A stretch of DNA of 64,000 nt from Pseudomonas pharyngis (GCF_021602345.1 NZ_BQID01000001.1:124001-188000); one strand, 5' to 3'; positions 45,638 through 56,116 are shown, counted from the stretch's first letter. Program-made: numbers and translations. Notes: generated from the sequence alone by a model not told the origin.

Positions 45638-47080
45638 ATGTTCGATTTCCACCCCCAGCTCAAGCAGCGCTTCGCTGCCTTGCGCACGGGCGCCGAATTT
45701 TTTTCCCTGCGGTATGTGCGCGAATCCGGGCAGTACCTGTCGGTGCGCAAGAACGTCGCCGAACCGCCGAGCCTGAGCCGCGACGAAGGCGCGATGCTGA
45801 CTGTCCGGGTCAATGGCGTCGAGGCCTACGCAGCGACCAATGACCTGTCGCAACAAGGCCTGCAAGCCGCCCTCGAGCGCGCCGAGCAGCAGGCCCGGCG
45901 GCTCAAGCCCCATGCCCTGCTCGACCTGAGCCAGCAGCCGGTCTCCAGCGACCGCGCCGACTATCTTTCGCCCAATCTCGAACAACCCTTCCCGTCCTTG
46001 AGCGAATGCTTCGAGCTACTCGGCGCGGAATCCGCCTCGGTGCCAAGGGATGAGCGCCTGGTGAATTGGCAAGTGAGCATCGGCATCACCCACGTCGAAC
46101 AGATCTACCTGAGCAGCGCCGGCGCCGAATTGCGCCAGGCCCAACGCTTCGTCTACCCGGGCCTGGACGTCACCGCCTACGACGGCAACGACAGCCAGAC
46201 CCGCAGCCTCGGCCGCGAGAACTTCGGCCAGCAGGGCGGCGCCGACGTAATCAACCGTTGCGGCCTGATCGGTGCCGGCCCGCAAGTCGCCGATCAGGCG
46301 CTGCAATTGCTGCTCGCGCCGAACACCCCGCAAGGCCCGCGCGACCTGCTGCTGATGCCCGACCAGATGATGCTGCAGATCCACGAGTCCATCGGCCACC
46401 CGCTGGAGCTCGACCGGATTCTCGGCGACGAGCGCAATTACGCCGGCACCAGTTTCGTCAAAGCCTCGGATTTCGGCAGCCTGCAATACGGCTCGAAACT
46501 GCTCAATGTGACGTTCGATCCGGACATTCCCGAAGAACTGGCGAGTTACGGTCACGATGACGACGGCTCCAAAGCCAGCAAACAATTCCTTATTCGCGAA
46601 GGCCTGCTGGTCCGTCCGTTGGGCGGTGCCTTGTCGCAATTTCGCGCAGGTCTCGACGGCGTTGCCAACAGCCGCGCCTGCAGTTGGAACCGACCACCGA
46701 TCGACCGCATGGCCAACCTCAACATCGAGCCGGGCGACCAGCCGCTGGAGCAACTGATCGGCGGCATCGAAAACGGCATTCTGATGAGCACCAACCGCTC
46801 ATGGTCGATCGACGATGCACGCAACAAATTCCAGTTCGGCTGCGAATGGGGCCAGTTGATTGAAAACGGCGAACTCAAGGGTGTGGTGAAAAACCCGAAC
46901 TACCGGGGCATTTCCGCGCACTTCTGGAAGAGTCTGCGCGCCGTCGGCAACGCCGCCACCACCCAGGTGCTGGGCACGCCGAACTGCGGCAAGGGCGAAC
47001 CGAACCAGGTGATCCGCGTCGGCCACGCTTCACCGGCCTGCGTGTTCAGCAATGTTGATGTGTTTGGGGGAGACGCCTGA
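45638..47080 (+). CDS. TldD/PmbA family metalloprotease, TldD-like subunit
   Basis: 480 residues. The TldD zinc motif appears as QIHESIGHPLELDR (HExxxH), followed by GTSFVKASDFGSLQYGS and near the end NCGKGEPNQVIRVGHASP, a TldD C-terminal block. TldD/TldE pairs are two-subunit proteases that process modified peptides. This pair is distinct from the housekeeping tldD-pmbA in sequence. Overlaps the next gene by TGATG. No peptide precursor was seen nearby. Confidence 0.85.
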   Translation: MFDFHPQLKQRFAALRTGAEFFSLRYVRESGQYLSVRKNVAEPPSLSRDEGAMLTVRVNGVEAYAATNDLSQQGLQAALERAEQQARRLKPHALLDLSQQPVSSDRADYLSPNLEQPFPSLSECFELLGAESASVPRDERLVNWQVSIGITHVEQIYLSSAGAELRQAQRFVYPGLDVTAYDGNDSQTRSLGRENFGQQGGADVINRCGLIGAGPQVADQALQLLLAPNTPQGPRDLLLMPDQMMLQIHESIGHPLELDRILGDERNYAGTSFVKASDFGSLQYGSKLLNVTFDPDIPEELASYGHDDDGSKASKQFLIREGLLVRPLGGALSQFRAGLDGVANSRACSWNRPPIDRMANLNIEPGDQPLEQLIGGIENGILMSTNRSWSIDDARNKFQFGCEWGQLIENGELKGVVKNPNYRGISAHFWKSLRAVGNAATTQVLGTPNCGKGEPNQVIRVGHASPACVFSNVDVFGGDA

Positions 47081-48417
47081 TGAGTATTTCCAAGAGCCAG
47101 TCCGAGGCGTTCAAGCTGCTGGTCAACTGGTTGCGCGATGCCGTGCGCGAGCCGGAACAGTTCACCCTGAGTTACGACGCCGAATCGTCGGCCTTCGTCC
47201 GTTTCAACCACGCCAAGGTGCGTCAGGCCGGGCAAGTTCAGCAAGCCGGTATCGGTCTGAAACTGATCGACGACGGTCGCCATGCCGATCTGCAGATCAC
47301 CTTGTCCGGCGATCAGGAAGCCGACCTGCAACGCCTTGCCGAAGGCCTGCAACAGCTGCGTGAAACCCTGCCGCTGCTGCCGCAGGACCCGTACCTGCTG
47401 CTCAACCACAACGGCTGGCAGAGCAAGAATGTGCAGGAGCATCCGCTGCCGGACACCGAGCAAGTTGTCGCTGAAATCGCTCAAGCGGCCGAAGGTCTGG
47501 ATCTGGTCGGTTTCTACGCTGCTGGCCCCATCAGCCGTGGCTTCGCCAGTTCTTCCGGCGCATTCGGCTGGCATCAGGCCAACAGCTTCAACTTCGACTT
47601 CAGCCTGTTCCACGAGAACGGCGAAGCGGTGAAGGCCAGCTACGCCGGACATGACTGGAACAGCGAAGACTTCGCCCGCCGCTTCCAGCAGGCCCGCGAG
47701 CAACTCGAATTTCTCGGTCGCCCGCTGCGCACCTTGCCGCCCGGCCAGTACCGCGCCTATCTGGCGCCGGCGGCGCTGGAAGAAATCATGGGCATGTTGT
47801 GCTGGGGCGGTTTCTCGGCGCAGTCGATTGCCAGCAAGAGCAGCCCGTTGCAGAAGCTGTATGCCGGCGATCAGGCGTTCAGCCCGCTGGTGTCCCTCGA
47901 TGAAAAAGTCAGTGGTTCGCTAAGTCCGGCGTTTTCCGGCGAGGGTTACCCGCGCAGCGATCTGCGGCTGATCATCGAAGGTCAGGCCGGCGAGCAACTG
48001 GTCGGTTCGCGCAGCGCCGCCGAATACGGCCTGACCGCCAACGGCGCCGGCGGCGGTGAATCGCCCAGCGCGCTGAACATGGCCGCCGGCGACTTGTCCC
48101 AGGCCGAGATCCTCAAGCAGTTGGGTACCGGGTTGTATATCAGCAACCTTTGGTACCTGAACTTCTCGGACCAACCGGCGGCGCGCCTGACCGGCATGAC
48201 CCGATTTGCCACGTTCTGGGTGGAAAACGGCGAGATTCAGGCGCCGGTCAGCACCATGCGTTTCGACGACAGCGCCTACAGCCTGCTGGGTTCGCAGCTG
48301 GAAGCGTTGACCGCCGAGCGTGAGTTGCTGCTGTCGGCGAGCACCTATAGCCAGCGCAATACCTCGTCGGCGTTGTTGCCGGGGGCGCTGGTGAGCCGAT
48401 TGACCCTGACCTTGTAA
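47080..48417 (+). CDS. TldD/PmbA family, TldE-like subunit
   Basis: 445 residues, the partner lacking the zinc motif. It has AFVRFNHAKVRQAGQVQQAGIGLKL near the start and, late, ISNLWYLNFSDQPAARLTGMTRFATFWVENGEI, the typical TldE C-terminal block. ATG 47080 overlaps the TldD-like stop, giving tight coupling. Substrate unknown. Confidence 0.85.
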   Translation: MSISKSQSEAFKLLVNWLRDAVREPEQFTLSYDAESSAFVRFNHAKVRQAGQVQQAGIGLKLIDDGRHADLQITLSGDQEADLQRLAEGLQQLRETLPLLPQDPYLLLNHNGWQSKNVQEHPLPDTEQVVAEIAQAAEGLDLVGFYAAGPISRGFASSSGAFGWHQANSFNFDFSLFHENGEAVKASYAGHDWNSEDFARRFQQAREQLEFLGRPLRTLPPGQYRAYLAPAALEEIMGMLCWGGFSAQSIASKSSPLQKLYAGDQAFSPLVSLDEKVSGSLSPAFSGEGYPRSDLRLIIEGQAGEQLVGSRSAAEYGLTANGAGGGESPSALNMAAGDLSQAEILKQLGTGLYISNLWYLNFSDQPAARLTGMTRFATFWVENGEIQAPVSTMRFDDSAYSLLGSQLEALTAERELLLSASTYSQRNTSSALLPGALVSRLTLTL

Positions 48418-48421
48418 AAGC

Positions 48422-48484
48422 ATCGCGAGCAGGCTCGCTCCCACAGGTTCGCGCAGTCCATGTGGGAGCGAGCCTGCTCGCGAT
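48422..48484. repeat. REP pair after the TldE-like gene
   Basis: Inverted REP copies at 48422-48444 and 48462-48484, 17 bp apart. Confidence 0.93.
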
Positions 48485-48525
48485 GAAGTCACCTCGGATT
48501 TACTGCGCTCATCACCAGAGGTTCC

Positions 48526-49953
48526 ATGCCCAACCGCCCGCCTCTCGACGCCATCACCGCCCGCTGGTTGCCATGGGTCGTCGCCATCGCTTTCTTCATG
48601 CAGTCCCTCGACGGGACCATCCTCAACACCGCCCTGCCGGCCATGGCCCGGGACCTGGCCGAAGACCCGCTGCGCATGCAGGGCGTGATCATCGCCTACA
48701 TGCTCACCGTGGCCCTGCTGATCCCGGCGTCGGGCTGGATTGCCGACCGCTTCGGCACCAAGAAAATCTTCTTCGGCGCCATCCTGCTGTTCAGCCTGGG
48801 CTCGCTGCTCTGCGCCTTGTCGAGCAGCCTGAGCATGCTGATCGGCGCCCGCGTGATCCAGGGCCTCGGCGGTGCGCTGATGCTGCCGGTGGGGCGCCTG
48901 GTGGTGCTGCGCGCCTACCCGCGTTCGGAACTGGTGCGGATCATGGGCTTCATCACCATTCCCGGCCTGCTCGGCCCGCTGATCGGCCCGACCATGGGCG
49001 GCTGGATGGTGGAATACCTGACGTGGCACTGGATCTTCCTGATCAACCTGCCGGTCGGCGTCATCGGTTGCTATGCGGTGTGGAAATTCATCCCCGACCT
49101 GCGCGGCACCGAGCGCACGCGCTTCGATAGCCTGGGGTTCCTGCTGTTCGGCGCGGCGATGGTGCTGATCACCATCGCCATGGAAGGCCTCGGCGAACTG
49201 CACCTGCCGCACCTGCGGGTAATGTTGTTGCTGTTCGGCGGCATGGCGTGTCTGGCGGCGTACTGGCTGCGCGCCGGGCACATTGAAAACCCGCTGTTCG
49301 CGCCGTCGCTGTTCAAGACCCGCACCTTCGCGGTCGGCATCCTCGGCAACCTGTTCGCCCGCCTGGGCAGCGGCGCCCTGCCGTTTCTGGTGCCGTTGCT
49401 GCTGCAAGTGGCGCTGGGTTATTCGCCGTCCCAGGCCGGGATGAGCATGCTGCCGCTGGCGGCTGCGGCGATGGTCGCCAAATGGGGCGCGCGGCCGCTG
49501 ATCGAGCGCCTGGGCTATCGCATCGTGCTGACCGGCAACACCCTGTTTCTGGGGATCATGCTGGCGAGCATGGGGCTGGTCAGCGAGCAGACGCCGTACT
49601 GGCTGCTGCTGTGCCTGCTGGCGGTTCTCGGGGCGATCAACTCGCTGCAATTCACCGCGATGAACACCGTGACCCTGATTGACCTCGACGACGCCAGCGC
49701 CAGCAGCGGCAACAGTTTGCTGTCGGTGGTGGCGCAGTTGTCGCTGAGCCTTGGCGTGGCGTGTGCCGGTGCGCTGCTCGGCGGCTTTACGGCGGAGATC
49801 GGCAACGATGGCGTCGAGACCGTGTTGGGCGCTTTCCAGCTCACGTTCGTGACCGTCGGGATCATGGCGATGCTGGCGGCGACGATTTTCTCGCAGCTCT
49901 CGAAAGAGGACGGACGGCGCGCCAAGCGCCGGGAAGAACACATCGAGCATTGA
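48526..49953 (+). CDS. MFS drug-efflux transporter (DHA2, MdtD-like)
   Basis: 475 residues with about 14 hydrophobic segments. DHA2 motifs: FMQSLDGTILNTALPAMARDL (helix 1), GWIADRFGTKKIF (motif A), GLGGALMLPVGRLVVLRAYP (motif B) and GPLIGPTMGGWMVEYLTWHWIFLINLPVG (motif C region). Most like the MdtD/EmrB branch of proton antiporters. No cognate regulator or membrane-fusion protein is adjacent, so it probably works alone. Confidence 0.87.
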   Translation: MPNRPPLDAITARWLPWVVAIAFFMQSLDGTILNTALPAMARDLAEDPLRMQGVIIAYMLTVALLIPASGWIADRFGTKKIFFGAILLFSLGSLLCALSSSLSMLIGARVIQGLGGALMLPVGRLVVLRAYPRSELVRIMGFITIPGLLGPLIGPTMGGWMVEYLTWHWIFLINLPVGVIGCYAVWKFIPDLRGTERTRFDSLGFLLFGAAMVLITIAMEGLGELHLPHLRVMLLLFGGMACLAAYWLRAGHIENPLFAPSLFKTRTFAVGILGNLFARLGSGALPFLVPLLLQVALGYSPSQAGMSMLPLAAAAMVAKWGARPLIERLGYRIVLTGNTLFLGIMLASMGLVSEQTPYWLLLCLLAVLGAINSLQFTAMNTVTLIDLDDASASSGNSLLSVVAQLSLSLGVACAGALLGGFTAEIGNDGVETVLGAFQLTFVTVGIMAMLAATIFSQLSKEDGRRAKRREEHIEH

Positions 49954-50074
49954 CCGGGGTCTGCGTGGCGAGGGGACCGGCCCTCGTCACAGGCTTTGCG
50001 TTCGTCCAGAACTTTCGAGGAAAGTGGCCAGAGGCTGCTACACTGCGCGACATTTTGTTTTGCAGGCCAGTCCC

Positions 50075-51460
50075 GTGACCACCATCGCCACCGCTTTTAA
50101 TACTTTGCCGCTGTCCGCCGCCATGCTGGCTAACCTCGACTCCCTCGGTTATGCCCAGATGACGCCGATCCAGGCGCAAAGCTTGCCGGTGATCCTCAAG
50201 GGGATGGACCTGATTGCCCAGGCCAAGACCGGCAGCGGCAAGACCGCCGCGTTCGGCATCGGCCTGCTGAACCCGATCAATCCGCGCTACTTCGGTTGCC
50301 AGGCGCTGGTGATCTGCCCGACCCGCGAGCTGGCCGACCAGGTCGCCAAGGAAATCCGTCGTCTGGCCCGTGCCGAAGACAACATCAAGGTTCTGACCCT
50401 GTGCGGCGGCGTATCCTTCGGCCCGCAGATCGGCTCGCTGGAGCACGGCGCGCACATCATCGTCGGCACCCCGGGCCGCATCCAGCAGCACCTGCGCAAG
50501 GGTTCGCTGGTCCTCGACGGCTTGAACACGCTGATCCTCGACGAAGCCGACCGCATGCTCGACATGGGTTTCTACGACGCCATCGAAGACATCATCGAGC
50601 AGACCCCGGCCCGCCGTCAGACCCTGCTGTTCTCGGCCACCTACCCGGTGGGCATCAAGCAGCTGGCGTCGAAGTTCATGCGCGACCCGCAAACGGTCAA
50701 GGCCGAAGCCTTCCACGACGACACCCAGATCGAACAGCGCTTCTACGAGATTTCCCCGGAAGAGCGCATGAGCGCGGTGACCAAGGTCCTGCACCACTTC
50801 CGTCCGGCCTCCACCGTGGCGTTCTGCTTCACCAAGCAGCAGGTACAGGAAACCGTCGATCACCTGACCTCCAAAGGCATTTCCGCCGTCGGCCTGCACG
50901 GCGATCTGGAACAGCGTGACCGCGATCAGGTGCTGGCGATGTTCGCCAACCGCAGTACTTCGGTATTGGTTGCCACTGACGTTGCCGCCCGTGGTCTGGA
51001 CATCGATGCGCTGGACATGGTGATCAACGTCGAACTGGCCCGCGACTCGGAAATCCACATTCACCGCGTCGGCCGTACCGGTCGTGCCGGCGAGAAAGGC
51101 ATCGCGGTCAGCCTGGTGGCGCCGTCCGAAGCGCACCGCGCGCAAGCCATCGAACAACTGCAGAAAACCCCGCTGAACTGGGATCAGGTGGATAACCTCA
51201 AGTCCCAGGGCGGTGCCCCGCTGCAACCGCCGATGAGCACGCTGTGCATCGCTGGCGGCCGGAAAGACAAGGTACGTCCGGGCGACATTCTTGGCGCACT
51301 GACCGGTGAGGCTGGCATTCCGGGCGCCCAGGTCGGCAAGATCGCGATCTTCGACTTCCAGTCCTATGTAGCCGTTGAACGCACCGTGGTCATGCAGGCG
51401 CTGCAGCGTTTGAACAACGGCAAGATCAAGGGTCGTTCGCTGCGCGTTCGGGTTTTGTAA
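50075..51460 (+). CDS. dbpA: ATP-dependent RNA helicase DbpA
   Basis: 461 residues, GTG start at 50075. DEAD-box motifs in order: Q-motif YAQMTPIQAQSLP, AKTGSGKT (I), PTRELADQ (Ia), TPGR (Ib), LDEADRML (II), FSATYP (III), ATDVAARGLDI (V), HRVGRTGRAG (VI). The C-terminal about 75 residues form the 23S rRNA hairpin-92-binding domain (STLCIAGGRKDKVRPGDILGALTG). Acts in 50S subunit assembly. Confidence 0.94.
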   Translation: MTTIATAFNTLPLSAAMLANLDSLGYAQMTPIQAQSLPVILKGMDLIAQAKTGSGKTAAFGIGLLNPINPRYFGCQALVICPTRELADQVAKEIRRLARAEDNIKVLTLCGGVSFGPQIGSLEHGAHIIVGTPGRIQQHLRKGSLVLDGLNTLILDEADRMLDMGFYDAIEDIIEQTPARRQTLLFSATYPVGIKQLASKFMRDPQTVKAEAFHDDTQIEQRFYEISPEERMSAVTKVLHHFRPASTVAFCFTKQQVQETVDHLTSKGISAVGLHGDLEQRDRDQVLAMFANRSTSVLVATDVAARGLDIDALDMVINVELARDSEIHIHRVGRTGRAGEKGIAVSLVAPSEAHRAQAIEQLQKTPLNWDQVDNLKSQGGAPLQPPMSTLCIAGGRKDKVRPGDILGALTGEAGIPGAQVGKIAIFDFQSYVAVERTVVMQALQRLNNGKIKGRSLRVRVL

Positions 51461-51488
51461 GCGATCTACCATCCAAAGTAGATCCCCT

Positions 51489-51576
51489 GTGGGAGCGAGC
51501 CTGCTCGCGATGGCGGACTGTCAGCCAACAACTATGTTGCATGTGCCGACCTCATCGCGAGCAGGCTCGCTCCCAC
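51489..51576. repeat. REP pair after dbpA
   Basis: GTGGGAGCGAGCCTGCTCGC at 51489 and the inverted copy ending at 51576, about 42 bp apart. Confidence 0.93.
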
Positions 51577-51618
51577 ATTGGTTTCCGGTGAATTTGAATT
51601 TAGTGTGAGGACACCGTT

Positions 51619-52797
51619 TTGCGCTCTACCGAAGTCGTGATCATTGGCGCTGGCGCCGCAGGGTTGATGTGTGCACTGACCGCCGCGGGGCGTGGGCGTC
51701 AGGTGATGCTGCTCGACCACGCGAACAAGGCCGGCAAGAAAATCCTGATGTCCGGCGGTGGGCGCTGCAACTTCACCAACATGTACACCGAACCGAGCAA
51801 TTTCCTCTCGCAGAATGCGCACTTCTGCAAATCCGCGCTGGCCCGCTACACCCAGTGGGATTTCATCGGCATGGTCGCCAAGCACGGCGTGCCGTATCAC
51901 GAGAAGAAACTCGGCCAACTGTTCTGCGATAACAAATCCAGCGACATCCTCGGCATGCTGCTGGACGAGTGCGATCAGGTCGGCGTCAACCTGCACCTCG
52001 ACACCTCGATCCAGACCATCGAGAAAATCGAGGGCGGTTACCTGCTCGACACCACCCTCGGCCAGATCCAGTGCCAGTCGCTGGTGATCGCCACCGGCGG
52101 GCTGTCGATCCCGACGCTGGGCGCGACCGGTTTCGGATATCAAGTCGCCAAACAGTTCGGCCATGAACTGCTGCCGACCCGCGCCGGTCTGGTGCCGTTC
52201 ACCATCACCGATCAGCTCAAGGACTTGTGCACCGAACTGTCCGGCACCTCGGTGGATTGCCTGGTCAGCTGCAACGACCAGAGTTTTCGCGAGAACATCC
52301 TGTTCACTCACCGCGGCCTCAGCGGCCCGGCGATTCTGCAGATTTCCTCATTCTGGGCGCCGGGTGACACGGTCGAGATCAACCTGCTGCCCGATCACGA
52401 CGCCGCAAGCTGGCTGCAACAGCAAACCGCCGAGCGCCCGAACAGCGAACTGAAAACCCTGCTCGGCGAAATCTTCACCAAGAAGATGGCCAACCTGCTG
52501 GCGGACAACTGGTTCGTCTCCAAACCGATGAAGCAGTACACCCACGCAGAACTGGCGGACATCGCCGAGAAGCTCGGCAGCTGGAAAGTCGTGCCGGCCG
52601 GCACCGAAGGCTACCGCACCGCCGAAGTCACCCTCGGTGGCGTCGACACCCGCGAAGTGTCGTCCAAGACCATGGAATCGCTGAAAAGCCCGGGCCTCTA
52701 CTTCGTCGGCGAAGTGCTGGACGTCACCGGGCATCTGGGCGGATTCAACTTCCAGTGGGCCTGGGCATCGGGTTACGCCGCCGCGCAGTACGTCTGA
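51619..52797 (+). CDS. HI0933/YhiN-type flavoprotein
   Basis: 392 residues. N-terminal FAD motif VVIIGAGAAGLMCALTAAGRG, then GKKILMSGGGRCNFTN, and C-terminal FVGEVLDVTGHLGGFNFQWAWASGYAA, all hallmarks of the BaiN/YhiN family. A TTG start at 51619 is used because GAGGACACC lies at proper distance and homology begins there. Substrate unknown; members are often annotated as putative NAD(P)/FAD oxidoreductase. Single gene after dbpA. Confidence 0.88.
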   Translation: MRSTEVVIIGAGAAGLMCALTAAGRGRQVMLLDHANKAGKKILMSGGGRCNFTNMYTEPSNFLSQNAHFCKSALARYTQWDFIGMVAKHGVPYHEKKLGQLFCDNKSSDILGMLLDECDQVGVNLHLDTSIQTIEKIEGGYLLDTTLGQIQCQSLVIATGGLSIPTLGATGFGYQVAKQFGHELLPTRAGLVPFTITDQLKDLCTELSGTSVDCLVSCNDQSFRENILFTHRGLSGPAILQISSFWAPGDTVEINLLPDHDAASWLQQQTAERPNSELKTLLGEIFTKKMANLLADNWFVSKPMKQYTHAELADIAEKLGSWKVVPAGTEGYRTAEVTLGGVDTREVSSKTMESLKSPGLYFVGEVLDVTGHLGGFNFQWAWASGYAAAQYV

Positions 52798-52932
52798 CCC
52801 AAAGCCCGCTCCCACAGTGGTGTGTGGTGCATGAAAGGAACACTTTTTGCTGTCAGATGTGATCGGCGCCATTGCGTCGGCGTCATTACTGGCTCAATTT
52901 AGCGGCATCGCCTCGGAAGGCCTTCGCACTTC

Positions 52933-55116
52933 ATGTCCTCGACCTCGTTTCGTCAGTCTTTGCGGCGCCTGTGGGCGCTGGATAAATTCAGCTACAGCGT
53001 GCGGGTGTTCATCGCCCTGACCGGCAGCATGGCGCTGTGCTGGTATCAGGATGAAATGGGGCTGCTGATCCCGTTGTTCCTCGGGATCATCGCCAGCGCC
53101 CTGGCCGAGACCGACGACAGTTGGCAGGGCCGCCTCAACGCACTGGCGGTGACGCTGGTGTGTTTCAGCGTCGCGGCGCTGTCCGTGGAATTGCTGTTCC
53201 CCTACCCCATCGTATTCGTCATCGCGTTGGCACTGGCCAGTTTCAGCCTGACCATGCTCGGCGCGCTCGGCGAACGTTACGGGGCGATTGCTTCGGCGAC
53301 GCTGATTCTTTCCGTCTACACCATGATCGGCGTCGACCAGCGCGGCGGCGCGGTCACGGATTTCTGGCATGAGCCGATGCTGCTGGTGGCCGGTGCCGCG
53401 TGGTACGGCCTGCTGTCGGTGCTGTGGCAGGCGATGTTTTCCAATCAGCCGGTGCAGCAGAGTCTGGCGCGGCTGTTCCGCGAACTCGGCTATTACCTGA
53501 AGTTGAAATCCTCGCTGTTCGAGCCGATCCGTCAGATGGACGTCGAAGCACGGCGACTGGAGCTGGCCCAGCAGAATGGCCGGGTCGTCGCAGCCCTGAA
53601 CAGCGCCAAGGAAATCATCCTGCACCGGGTCGGCAACGGTCGTCCGGGCTCGAAAGTCAGCCGTTACTTGAAGCTGTACTTCCTGGCGCAGGACATTCAC
53701 GAACGCGCCAGTTCTTCGCATTACCCGTACAACGCCCTGGCCGATGCGTTCTTCCACAGCGACGTGCTGTTCCGCTGCCAGCGCCTGCTGCGCCAGCAAG
53801 GCAAGGCCTGCCGGGCGCTGGCCGAGTCGATCCAGATGCGCCAGCCGTTCACCTACGACGCGAGTTTCGCCGAAGCCCTGAGCGACCTGCACGCCTCCCT
53901 CGAACACCTGCGCATCCAGAGCAACCCGGCCTGGCGTGGCCTGCTGCGTTCACTGCGGGCACTGGCGGCCAACCTCGGCACCCTCGACCGTTTGCTCAGC
54001 GACGCCAGCAACCCCGATGCCCTGGCAGATGCCACCGACAGCAGTCTGCTTGACCGCTCGCCGCGCAACTTCAAGGATGTGTGGATTCGCCTGCGCACGC
54101 AGCTGACGCCGACCTCGCTGCTGTTCCGCCATGCCCTGCGCTTGCCGCTGGCGTTGAGCATCGGCTACGGCATGGTGCACCTGATACACCCGTCGCAAGG
54201 CTACTGGATCATCCTCACCACGCTGTTCGTCTGCCAGCCGAACTACGGCGCCACCCGGCGCAAACTCGGCCAGCGGATTTTCGGCACGGCGATCGGCCTG
54301 ACGATTGCCTGGGCGCTGTTCGATCTGTTCCCAAGCCCGCTGGTGCAGTCGTGCTTCGCCATCGCCGCCGGCGTGGTGTTCTTTACCAACCGCACCACCC
54401 GCTACACCGTGGCGACCGCCGCGATCACGATCATGGTGCTGTTCTGCTTCAACCAGGTGGGCGACGGTTACGGGCTGTTTGTGCCGAGGCTGTTCGATAC
54501 CTTGCTCGGCAGCCTGATTGCGGGGCTTGCGGTATTCCTGTTCCTGCCGGACTGGCAAGGTCGGCGCCTGAACAAAGTGCTGGCCAACACCCTCACCTGC
54601 AACAGCATCTACCTGCGCCAGATCATGCAGCAATACGCCGCCGGCAAGAGCGACGACCTCGCCTATCGCCTGGCCCGGCGCAACGCGCACAACGCCGACG
54701 CCGCACTATCAACAACGTTGGCGAACATGCTGATGGAGCCGGGGCATTTCCGGAAGGAAGCCGACGTCGGCTTCCGCTTCCTGGTGCTGTCGCACACCTT
54801 GCTCAGCTATCTGTCAGGGCTTGGCGCACACCGCGAAACCCAGTTGCCGGCCGAGGTGCGCGAACATTTGATCGACGGCGCCGGGGTGAGTCTGGCGTCG
54901 AGCATCGATGAGATCGCCCAGGGTCTGGCGAGCAAACAGCCGATTGCCATTCAAAGCGACGAGGAAGAAGCGCTGGCCAACGAGCTGGAGCAGATGCCGG
55001 ACGAAATCGACGAGGGCCAGCGGCTGGTGCAGACACAACTGGCGCTGATCTGCCGCCAGCTCGGCCCGTTGCGCACGTTGGCGGCGCATCTGATCAAGGA
55101 CACAGCCGAGGATTGA
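52933..55116 (+). CDS. YccS-like FUSC-family membrane protein
   Basis: 727 residues with two six-helix membrane halves (about 20-160 and 400-530) separated by a cytoplasmic domain. This is the architecture of YccS/YhfK and aromatic-acid exporters (AaeB). Stretches such as GLLIPLFLGIIASALAETDDSWQGR and YWIILTTLFVCQPNYGATRRKLGQRIFGT are family-typical. Likely an efflux pump of unknown cargo. It is 136 nt from the flavoprotein gene. Confidence 0.85.
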   Translation: MSSTSFRQSLRRLWALDKFSYSVRVFIALTGSMALCWYQDEMGLLIPLFLGIIASALAETDDSWQGRLNALAVTLVCFSVAALSVELLFPYPIVFVIALALASFSLTMLGALGERYGAIASATLILSVYTMIGVDQRGGAVTDFWHEPMLLVAGAAWYGLLSVLWQAMFSNQPVQQSLARLFRELGYYLKLKSSLFEPIRQMDVEARRLELAQQNGRVVAALNSAKEIILHRVGNGRPGSKVSRYLKLYFLAQDIHERASSSHYPYNALADAFFHSDVLFRCQRLLRQQGKACRALAESIQMRQPFTYDASFAEALSDLHASLEHLRIQSNPAWRGLLRSLRALAANLGTLDRLLSDASNPDALADATDSSLLDRSPRNFKDVWIRLRTQLTPTSLLFRHALRLPLALSIGYGMVHLIHPSQGYWIILTTLFVCQPNYGATRRKLGQRIFGTAIGLTIAWALFDLFPSPLVQSCFAIAAGVVFFTNRTTRYTVATAAITIMVLFCFNQVGDGYGLFVPRLFDTLLGSLIAGLAVFLFLPDWQGRRLNKVLANTLTCNSIYLRQIMQQYAAGKSDDLAYRLARRNAHNADAALSTTLANMLMEPGHFRKEADVGFRFLVLSHTLLSYLSGLGAHRETQLPAEVREHLIDGAGVSLASSIDEIAQGLASKQPIAIQSDEEEALANELEQMPDEIDEGQRLVQTQLALICRQLGPLRTLAAHLIKDTAED

Positions 55117-55122
55117 GCCGCC

Positions 55123-55860
55123 TCACATTCCGTGCTGCCTGAGCAGCTTTTCATAGCTGCCATCGGCCTTCATCGATGCAATCGCCTTGTCGAACCCGGC
55201 CACAATCTGTTCGTGCTGCGGGTTCTTCAGGCTGACCAGAATATGCAGGCTGTTCTCGCTCAGCGGCTTGGGCAGAAACTCCACCGCGTTACGTACCTTC
55301 TGTGATTCCCGGGCCAGGTAATAGCGGGCCACGTATTCGTCTTCCAGGGTCAGCTTGACCCGGTCCGCCGCGAGCATGCGCACGGCCATGGCGAAGTTAT
55401 GCACAGGGACTTTCTGCAACGCGGTGTCGGCATCGAACGGCGCCGAATAGGCGTAGCCGCGCACTACCGCAACCGGATAGGTGTGCAGTTCCTGCAGGTT
55501 GTTGTATTCGATGGGCGCGTCTTTGCGCTTGAGGAAGCGCACGCGATTGAGCAGGTACTCGGCGGAAAACTGCCCGATCTTCGTGCGCTCGTCGTTGTAC
55601 CAGGCGTTGACCAGCACGTCGTAACGCCCTTCGCCAACACCTAGCAACGCCCGCGCCCACGGCACCTGCTCATAACCGCTGGCATAACCGGCACGGGCCA
55701 GGGCCGTGCTGACGATGTCGGTCGCCAGCCCACCGTTGACCAGCGTGTCATCGGTAAAGGGCGGCCAGACGTCGAACACCAGACGCAATTTCTCCGCTGC
55801 CGCGCTTTGACCCAGCAACAGCAATCCGATCAAAGCAAAGGCTCGATGCAATCGCGGCAT
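55123..55860 (-). CDS. Periplasmic amino-acid-type solute-binding protein
   Basis: 245 residues. Signal peptide MPRLHRAFALIGLLLLGQSAAAE, then LRLVFDVWPPFTDD and YDVLVNAWYNDERT, typical of family 3 (polar amino acid) binding proteins of the PBPb class. There are no transporter genes alongside, so it may work as an orphan receptor or with a distant permease. Convergent with the YccS-like gene, only 6 nt apart. Confidence 0.82.
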   Translation of the reverse strand: MPRLHRAFALIGLLLLGQSAAAEKLRLVFDVWPPFTDDTLVNGGLATDIVSTALARAGYASGYEQVPWARALLGVGEGRYDVLVNAWYNDERTKIGQFSAEYLLNRVRFLKRKDAPIEYNNLQELHTYPVAVVRGYAYSAPFDADTALQKVPVHNFAMAVRMLAADRVKLTLEDEYVARYYLARESQKVRNAVEFLPKPLSENSLHILVSLKNPQHEQIVAGFDKAIASMKADGSYEKLLRQHGM

Positions 55861-56116
55861 GCTTGAAAATCCTTAGCGGGCGGGCCGCCCGGCGTGTTTT
55901 CAGTCAAAACCCCAAGGCCCCTTACCGGCGAATCCCAGGCCCTAACCTTAGCTCATTGAAGCCATTGCACAGTGCTTCCCAGCAGATTACACAAAGTACG
56001 GCGAGCCGCGATATTGGAATGATGGCATTTTGGCCTTTGTCACAGATTTCTCAGCCATACAGACATATTTCGGCGGGGCGCTTAGTATCGGGCGACGTTG
56101 TTCAAGGAATCGGAAG

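Noticed and set aside
47920-49950. Long Gln/Arg/His-rich frame antisense to the MFS gene
   Set aside because: No recognised domain, and the overlapping transporter is unambiguous.
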